From: Roseomonas alba | GTDB taxonomy: Bacteria; Pseudomonadota; Alphaproteobacteria; Acetobacterales; Acetobacteraceae | Direction: 5' to 3' | Assembly (NCBI RefSeq): GCF_019430885.1 | Contig: NZ_JAHYBZ010000005.1 | Span: 62,001-126,000, forward strand | DNA: 64,000 bases | Part shown: positions 59,061 through 64,000 of the stretch, one piece after another | Layout of the letters: each line of letters opens with the position of its first letter | How positions within the stretch are numbered: position 1 is the first letter of the stretch | Made by a program: the position numbers and the translations under genes | Notes under the pieces: generated by a model | What the model was told of the DNA's origin: nothing | Databases searched by the model: none | Seen by the model: only the letters and a program-made list of their open reading frames with translations

Positions 59061-59765
59061 TCAGTCGCTCTCGACCGTGGCGAAGGGCGGCTTGAGCCAC
59101 AGCGCTTCCTTCACCTTGCCCTGGACAAAGGCTGCATGGGCCGCAGCGCGTTCCTCCGGCACGGTGATCGGCCGAGGGACCCAGGCGACGGTCTCGACGG
59201 CAGCCAATACCGGACCCGTGCCAGCAAGCGCGGCTGCCAGCTCGAAGCCGGGCTGTTTGCCGCCCATCAGTTCCAGATACACCTCGGCGAGCAGTCGGCA
59301 GTCGAGGACAGCGTTGTGCGACGTCCGCATGGAGTTATCGACGCCGAGCCGGCGGCAGAGCGCGTCCAGGCTGTTCGGCATGCCCGGATAGCGTTCCTTG
59401 GCCAGCATCAGGCTGTCGATCATTCGGCTGCGGTCAAGTTTCGGCTTGCCACAGCGGATCAGCTCCGCATCGAGGAATCCGAAGTCGAACGGCGCGTTAT
59501 GCGCGACGATTGGCGCATCGCCCAGGAAGTCGAGCATGTCCTGCGCGATCTCGGCGAATTTTGGCTTGCCGGCCAGATCGCCATTGGTGAACCCGTGGAC
59601 ACGTGTTGCTTCCGAGGGAATGTCCCGCTCCGGATCGACAAGGCGATGGAAGGTCGCACCGGTAGGCAGCAGGTTCACAAGCTCGACAGCCGCGACTTCG
59701 ATGACACGGTCGCCCTGCGCGGGTTCCAAGCCTGTGGTTTCGGTATCGAGGACGATCTGGCGCAT
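59061..59765 (-). CDS. dnaQ: DNA polymerase III epsilon subunit (proofreading exonuclease)
   Basis: A 234-residue DEDDh 3'-5' exonuclease. ExoI is IVLDTETTGLEP, ExoII AHNAPFDFGFLDAEL, and ExoIII the HNAVLDCRLLAEVYLEL block with catalytic His and Asp. The C-terminal tail contacts the polymerase subunit in the known enzyme. The start at 59765 gives MRQIVLDTET; the longer frame from 59906 is not conserved. It is near oriC in many alphaproteobacteria but normally on the maf side; here it is on the hemE side. Confidence 0.95.
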   Translation of the reverse strand: MRQIVLDTETTGLEPAQGDRVIEVAAVELVNLLPTGATFHRLVDPERDIPSEATRVHGFTNGDLAGKPKFAEIAQDMLDFLGDAPIVAHNAPFDFGFLDAELIRCGKPKLDRSRMIDSLMLAKERYPGMPNSLDALCRRLGVDNSMRTSHNAVLDCRLLAEVYLELMGGKQPGFELAAALAGTGPVLAAVETVAWVPRPITVPEERAAAHAAFVQGKVKEALWLKPPFATVESD

Positions 59766-60243
59766 GTGAGCGCGTATATCACCCGGCAGGACGTGCCGCT
59801 CGGTCTGCCGCAAAAGAACCGGGACGTGACGTGCTTTCCGGTGCCCCACCAAGGTTACGGGCGGAGCCATCAGGCTTTCAGATCGTTCGAGGCACCGGCT
59901 AGGCATGGCAACCGCTGATCAGCCGCGCGCTTTTGCTTTCGCCGCAGAGCGGTGAAGCCATCGGAAACCGCTATACCACGCTGGCGGCCATTCTCGGACC
60001 ACGATACGCCGCAGCGGGCCGGGACCGGTATGCTCTCTGCCTTACCAAGCGCGCGTTAAGCGCCATAGCGGCTCGCGGCACCGTTCTATCAGTGGTGCAC
60101 GGCGCCAGGTTGAGGTTTGCAAAGGCCTTACGGCCTTTGCTGGGGTGGGTCCGGGAGGGGCAAAGCCCCTCTCGGCTCTAATTCGAAATGATATGAACAC
60201 CCGGTAGCAGGCACGGCCGCATTCCAGCACACGACGCAGGCCT
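59766..60243. repeat. Intergenic repeat locus R7 (hairpins A and B with long shared flank)
   Basis: A 478-base gap without a credible gene. Read on the minus strand, hairpin B (60155-60171, GAGGGGC/GCCCCTC), CCCACCCC, and hairpin A (60119-60140, GCAAAGGCC/GGCCTTTGC) are followed by about 85 bases to GCGCGCTTGG (60034-60053 region). Those bases match the flank after hairpin A at R1 and R2. 59766-60030 shows nothing I can identify. Confidence 0.75.
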
Positions 60244-60564
60244 TCAGCCAAGACCCCGCACTGCCAGCATCGCCAACAACCCGGCAATCAGGGCCGGCAG
60301 CAGCCTCTGCCGCGTCGTCAGGCAGACTGTTACGCCAATCACCAGCCCGACCAGTCGCGCCGGGAGAGGCACGTCCGCCAAAGCACCAGCGGGCGCGACG
60401 ATCGCCAGTGTCACAAAAGCGGCAAGCGTGGCCTGTGCCACCGCCGTTGCCCAGGCAATGGCGGGATGTTCGGTGGACAGGCCACCGGCCAGCCATACCC
60501 CTGCGAGGCGCAGTCCCAGTCCCCCCAGCGCCGTCAGCAACAGGGCGAGGTCAGCGGGAGGCAT
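60244..60564 (-). CDS. azlD: AzlD-family small subunit of branched-chain amino acid exporter
   Basis: A 106-residue membrane protein with four hydrophobic helices, the size and pattern of AzlD/YgaH. MPPADLALLLTALGGLGLRLAG starts it. It overlaps azlC by 14 bases. AzlCD-type pairs export branched-chain amino acids (BrnFE, YgaZH). Identified chiefly by size, hydrophobicity and the neighbouring azlC. Confidence 0.85.
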   Translation of the reverse strand: MPPADLALLLTALGGLGLRLAGVWLAGGLSTEHPAIAWATAVAQATLAAFVTLAIVAPAGALADVPLPARLVGLVIGVTVCLTTRQRLLPALIAGLLAMLAVRGLG

Positions 60565-61246
60565 GACGGCGCCCCAGTAGGAAGGCGATGGTGCCGCCAA
60601 CCATTCCGGCTGCCAGCAGGGCCATCGACGCAGGCAGGACCAGGGCAAGGCTTGCAGCACCGGCTCCGCACAGGATCGCACGCCGCGGCGTGGGCTCGTT
60701 CAGTCCGGCCGCGAGCAGCAGTGCGTAGTAGAGCGGGTTGATGAACAGCAGAGCAGCGCGGGCCTGGGACCCCAATGATTCGGCAAGATGGAAACCTGCC
60801 AGCGCCGCGGCGCCTGCCACGACCCAGGATGTCAGCCCGAAGCCGAGGAACCATCCCAGCCGCGCCTGGCGCTCGATGGCGGGCAGGGACCGCATCGCGG
60901 CAGCCCAGGGCGTCACCGCGATGAAGGGCACGGCTGGCAGAAGTCGTCCACGGTCGCCAGTCGACAGCATAGGCGTGAGGGAAACTGCCATGGGCAGGAA
61001 CCGGGCGTTCACGGCCACGGCGCCCATCACGGCGCTGCCGACACCGCCTGCCCAGCCGCCCGCGGCAGCCTGGACGAGGACGAGCTGTCCAGGCATGCCA
61101 TAGATCCCCCAACAGGCGAGCAGGGCCCAGCCGGGCCCGAGCCCGGCTTCCTGCACAGCAGCCCCGAAGGCGAGGAAGGTCGCGGCCATGGCCACGCCTG
61201 GCGCGCCGATGGCCTCGCGCAGGCCGGGAAGGAAGGCGGACGTCAT
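60551..61246 (-). CDS. azlC: AzlC-family branched-chain amino acid permease
   Basis: A 231-residue membrane protein. LREAIGAPGVAMAATFLAFGA, the WGIYGMPGQLVLVQ block and VMGAVAVNARFLPMAVSLTP are AzlC features. The start at 61246 is preferred to a TTG at 61300 that overlaps the araC stop. Pairs with azlD downstream. The AraC-type gene directly upstream is likely its regulator. Confidence 0.9.
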   Translation of the reverse strand: MTSAFLPGLREAIGAPGVAMAATFLAFGAAVQEAGLGPGWALLACWGIYGMPGQLVLVQAAAGGWAGGVGSAVMGAVAVNARFLPMAVSLTPMLSTGDRGRLLPAVPFIAVTPWAAAMRSLPAIERQARLGWFLGFGLTSWVVAGAAALAGFHLAESLGSQARAALLFINPLYYALLLAAGLNEPTPRRAILCGAGAASLALVLPASMALLAAGMVGGTIAFLLGRRHASR

Positions 61247-61296
61247 GACACCATGGTGTGGTGGGCCGCGCGCGTAGGAAACCCTGATACCAACGC

Positions 61297-62127
61297 TCAA
61301 GCCGGGGTATGGGCCCTGGCTGTTACCTCGCGGCCGCCTGGCGTGGCACCGAACATGGCCCTGAAGGCGGCACCGAAGGCCGGTGCGCTGGCATATCCGA
61401 CGGCCGCCGCCACCCGGGCCGGGGGCGTGCCAGCCGCCAGCAGGGCAGCGGCCTCGGCGAGCCGAAGCGCCTGTCTCCAGCGGGCAAAGCCCATGCCGGT
61501 TTCGGCCAGGAACAGGCGGCGCAGGGTGCGCGGGCTGGCGCCGCTGCGGGTTGCCCAGTCCTCCAGTGTCAGTGGGCTGGCGGGATCAGCGGACAGGGCC
61601 GCTGTCAGGCGCAGCAGCCGGGCGTCGCGCGGTTGCGGCACCGCAATGGGGAGTTGCGGGGCACGCCGGATCTCCTCGAGGATCAGAGTGGCGAGATGTC
61701 CGCCCCGGCCATGTTCGTCCCACTCCAGGGGCTCGGCACACGCCGCGAGGATCAGCTCGCGCAACAGTGCCGACACGGACAGTGCCGCCGGATGCGTGGG
61801 CAGATCGCGGGCTGCATCGGCGCGCAGGAACAGCGCGCGCATGGCGAGCCCGCGCGGCATGGCCACGGCATGCGGTAGCCCCGCCGGCAACCACAGGGCG
61901 CGCGCCGGCGGGACCGTATAGTGCTCGGCATCCGTGGTGACGCGCATGATGCCCGCGGTGGCGTAGAGCAGTTGCGCGCGGTCGTGGCTGTGCCGCGGCA
62001 CCGTATCGCCTTCCGGGTAGTCGCGGGCATAGGCTGCCAGCGGGCGATCCACGCGGTCCTGCACCAGATCCCGGCGTGGAGCCGGGACCTGGCCGTTTGG
62101 CGACAGCAATTGGCCAGACGTTGCCAT
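61297..62127 (-). CDS. AraC-family transcriptional regulator
   Basis: A 276-residue regulator. An N-terminal cupin-like sensor (VPRHSHDRAQLLYATAG, then WLPAGLPHAV) precedes two helix-turn-helix motifs (TLEDWATRSGASPRTLRRLF and VAAAVGYASAPAFGAAFRAMFG). It lies upstream of azlCD and is divergent from the MFS gene with 58 bases between starts, so it may control both. Confidence 0.92.
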   Translation of the reverse strand: MATSGQLLSPNGQVPAPRRDLVQDRVDRPLAAYARDYPEGDTVPRHSHDRAQLLYATAGIMRVTTDAEHYTVPPARALWLPAGLPHAVAMPRGLAMRALFLRADAARDLPTHPAALSVSALLRELILAACAEPLEWDEHGRGGHLATLILEEIRRAPQLPIAVPQPRDARLLRLTAALSADPASPLTLEDWATRSGASPRTLRRLFLAETGMGFARWRQALRLAEAAALLAAGTPPARVAAAVGYASAPAFGAAFRAMFGATPGGREVTARAHTPA

Positions 62128-62185
62128 GTGGCCGAGCTTAGGCTTGCCTCACGTCAAGGGGAACGCCCCGGCGAGAGGAAGAGCC

Positions 62186-63430
62186 ATGACACCGGCCCAG
62201 CGCCAGGTGGTGTTCATCAACGCCGCCCATACCTTCACCCACTACTGCCTTCTGATCCTGGCGACCGCGGTGCTCGCCATGATCCAGCAGGAGCCTGCCA
62301 TTTTCGGAACCGAGTTCGGGCCGGTGCTGACGCTCGGCACGGCCATGTTCGTCACTTACGGGCTCGGGGCCCTGCCGATGGGGTGGCTCGCGGCACGGCT
62401 AGGCCGGCACGCCATGATGACGGGCTTCTTCCTCGGGACAGGCTTCTTCATGGCAGCGGCCGGGCTGATGGCCAGCCCGCTGGGCGTCGGCATCGCCCTG
62501 GGGCTGATGGGCGCCTTCGCCGCCGTCTATCACCCGATCGGCACGGCCATGCTGGTCGAGGCTGCCGGCGACCGGGTCGGCCGCGCGATGGGCGTCAATG
62601 GCGTCTTCGGAAATATCGGCGTCGCCACGGCACCGATTATGACGGCTTTCATCGCCGCGGGCCTGGGCTGGCGCTGGGCCTTCATCATTCCCGGTGCCGT
62701 CTGCTTCGTGGTCGGTCTGGCCTATGCACGCGAGCCCGAATTCGACGCGCTGAAGGCAGGCGGCGGCGGGCGGCCCTTCGCGCCGATCCCGCCCGTGGTA
62801 GTGCGCCGGGCCGTGTTGATCCTGCTGGCGATCGCGGTGGTCTCGGGCCTGGTGTTCAATGCCTATACGCTGCTGATCCCGAAGCTGATGCAGGAACGTC
62901 TTGCCAGAAGCCCCGACCTGCTGCCGGTCGTCGGGCTACTGGCCTTCGTCGCGACGATCTGCGGCGGCGCCACGCAATTCACCGTGGGGCGGATGATCGA
63001 TAGCCGGACCCTGAAGGCGGTCTTCCTGCCGCTCGGCATCGCTGTCGTGCCGGGGCTGATCGCGCTGTCCTTCCTGGATGGCTGGGCCGTACTGCCGGTC
63101 GCCGGGCTGGTCGCCGCGTGTGTCTTCGGCCAGGTGACGGTGAACGAGACCATGACTGCGCGCTACATCGCGCCGGAACTGCGGGCGAAACTGTATTCCA
63201 TCCGCTTCACCATCGGCTTCCTGGGGGCGGCGCTGGCCTCGCCCCTGGTCGGATTCCTCCACGAGGCGACCGGTTCACTGGCCGTTGCAATGCTGGTGTT
63301 GGCGGGTGTCGCCGTGGTGACGCTGGTCTGCGCCTTTGCCTTCCCGGACCGGCCGGAGGAACTGAAGCCGGAGCTTTGGGCCCGGGCGCCGGAATGGCGC
63401 GAGGAGACGGCCGCACAACCGGCGGAGTAG
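62186..63430 (+). CDS. MFS transporter
   Basis: A 414-residue protein of about twelve helices. The loop 2-3 motif GWLAARLGRHAMM (about residues 65-77) is the major-facilitator signature; the mid-protein break lies around residues 190-210. AGAGGAAG lies 5 bases before the ATG at 62186. A longer ATG frame from 62126 overlaps the divergent araC start. Substrate unknown; the AraC neighbour suggests inducible efflux or uptake. Confidence 0.9.
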   Translation: MTPAQRQVVFINAAHTFTHYCLLILATAVLAMIQQEPAIFGTEFGPVLTLGTAMFVTYGLGALPMGWLAARLGRHAMMTGFFLGTGFFMAAAGLMASPLGVGIALGLMGAFAAVYHPIGTAMLVEAAGDRVGRAMGVNGVFGNIGVATAPIMTAFIAAGLGWRWAFIIPGAVCFVVGLAYAREPEFDALKAGGGGRPFAPIPPVVVRRAVLILLAIAVVSGLVFNAYTLLIPKLMQERLARSPDLLPVVGLLAFVATICGGATQFTVGRMIDSRTLKAVFLPLGIAVVPGLIALSFLDGWAVLPVAGLVAACVFGQVTVNETMTARYIAPELRAKLYSIRFTIGFLGAALASPLVGFLHEATGSLAVAMLVLAGVAVVTLVCAFAFPDRPEELKPELWARAPEWREETAAQPAE

Positions 63431-63740
63431 GGGCGCACGGGTGGATCGGAGAGGGGCGCCGCCCCTCTTAGCCTCTCCCCGTCAGGCTGCCATGCAGCCT
63501 GGCCGCTGGCACTTGGTCCCTGGCAGGGATGTCGCGTCAGGATAACGACATTCGCGCCGGGCCTCGGGCCCTTCGCTGGACGCCGCGGTCGTGGTGCCGC
63601 CGTTATCGCAGAAGCGTTGTTCTGGCGGGCACCGAGTAACGGTTTCCAAAGGCCATGGGCCTTTGGCGGGCTTGGCGGCACTGCCGCCAAGGTTCGGAGA
63701 GGCGCAAAGCCCTTCTCCGGTCAGCCCCTTTCAGCGAGGT
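63431..63740. repeat. Intergenic repeat locus R8
   Basis: Hairpin B-like AGAGGGGC/GCCCCTCT (63450-63468) follows the MFS stop. Reading the minus strand, a weaker B (63695-63719), TTGGCGGCA/TGCCGCCAA (63672-63690), CCCGCC and hairpin A (63646-63666, CCAAAGGCC/GGCCTTTGG) repeat the usual order, then GGAAACC. No gene is visible between 63469 and 63645. Confidence 0.7.
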
Positions 63741-64000
63741 TTACCCGCCCCCGCATGGATTTCGCCGCAGCCCCCGGGGTGCCGCGGCGGCCGGGGCCTG
63801 GACCAGCGTGACGAGGCACGGTCCCTGGCCGCGCGTGAAGCGCCAGTCGCTTACGCCATTGTGACCGCGGATGGGTGGCTCGGGGAACAGGGCCAGGGTC
63901 GGGGCAGTGCGGGTCCGTGCCAACTCCGCAAGCATTGCCGCGCGGGCCGCCGGATCGGGATCGAAGGGATCCTCGGCGAAGACGGTCGCGGCGAGACGGG
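63741..64000 (-). CDS. Unidentified protein, C-terminal part only (runs off the right edge)
   Basis: The last about 85 residues of a minus-strand protein. It reads LAATVFAEDPFDPDPAARAAMLAE and later EPPIRGHNGVSDW, ending in a Gly/Arg-rich tail. An ATG inside (63935) is probably not the start because the same frame continues in coding style to the edge. I do not recognise the family. Confidence 0.6.
   Translation of the reverse strand, partial: RLAATVFAEDPFDPDPAARAAMLAELARTRTAPTLALFPEPPIRGHNGVSDWRFTRGQGPCLVTLVQAPAAAAPRGLRRNPCGGG

Overview
The window is GC-rich, densely coded bacterial chromosome. The gene content suggests a metabolically versatile alphaproteobacterium, most likely an Acetobacteraceae-type (Roseomonas-like) organism; the taxon is an inference. 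Support comes from the hemE / ppsR / maf arrangement around a replication-origin-like gap, the CoxMSL-type hydroxylase, Bug-family solute receptors, a DUF3576 lipoprotein and many amino-acid-type ABC receptors. No tRNA, rRNA, CRISPR array, prophage or intact insertion sequence was seen.

Layout. 1-5948: the edge of an Opp/Dpp-type importer (receptor plus permease), divergent from hutF and a two-subunit flavoprotein amine/opine dehydrogenase. 6000-16492: nine genes on the minus strand, mostly overlapping, encoding heterotetrameric sarcosine oxidase (soxBDAG) followed by a complete peptide-type ABC importer. 16649-17620: an orphan Bug receptor. 18021-24656: a molybdenum hydroxylase (CoxMSL) operon divergent from a catabolic HisD paralogue, an SDR and a crotonase. 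24653-29244: an M81 peptidase, a DadA-like oxidase and a class III aminotransferase. 29495-34262: a Bug receptor and hydantoinase A/B. 34405-39739: glutathione synthetase, an orphan Pro/Ala-rich protein, a FUSC/HlyD efflux pair and an ScfR-type regulator. 39900-42128: isocitrate lyase, a 60-residue duplicated-motif protein and cytochrome b561. 42118-46873: an AlgI-like O-acyltransferase with an SGNH-like partner, RraA and an orphan receptor. 46987-55272: LOG, TrpS, YggS, a ThiE-like protein, a porin, an OGT-like TPR protein and a DUF3576 lipoprotein. 55619-59765: maf, ppsR, a candidate oriC, hemE and dnaQ. 60244-64000: azlCD, an AraC regulator, an MFS transporter and a cut-off gene.

The left half reads as a catabolic zone for nitrogenous compounds such as N-methyl amino acids, opine-like compounds, formiminoglutamate and hydantoins. 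Each small operon joins a solute receptor to oxidases or hydrolases. The right half is mostly housekeeping around the presumed chromosomal origin.

Two non-coding features stand out. One is a 276-base gap between ppsR and hemE with a perfect DnaA box, weaker boxes, an AT-rich tract and five GANTC sites. The other is a family of intergenic repeats made of two hairpins, found at about seven gene ends, often between convergent genes.
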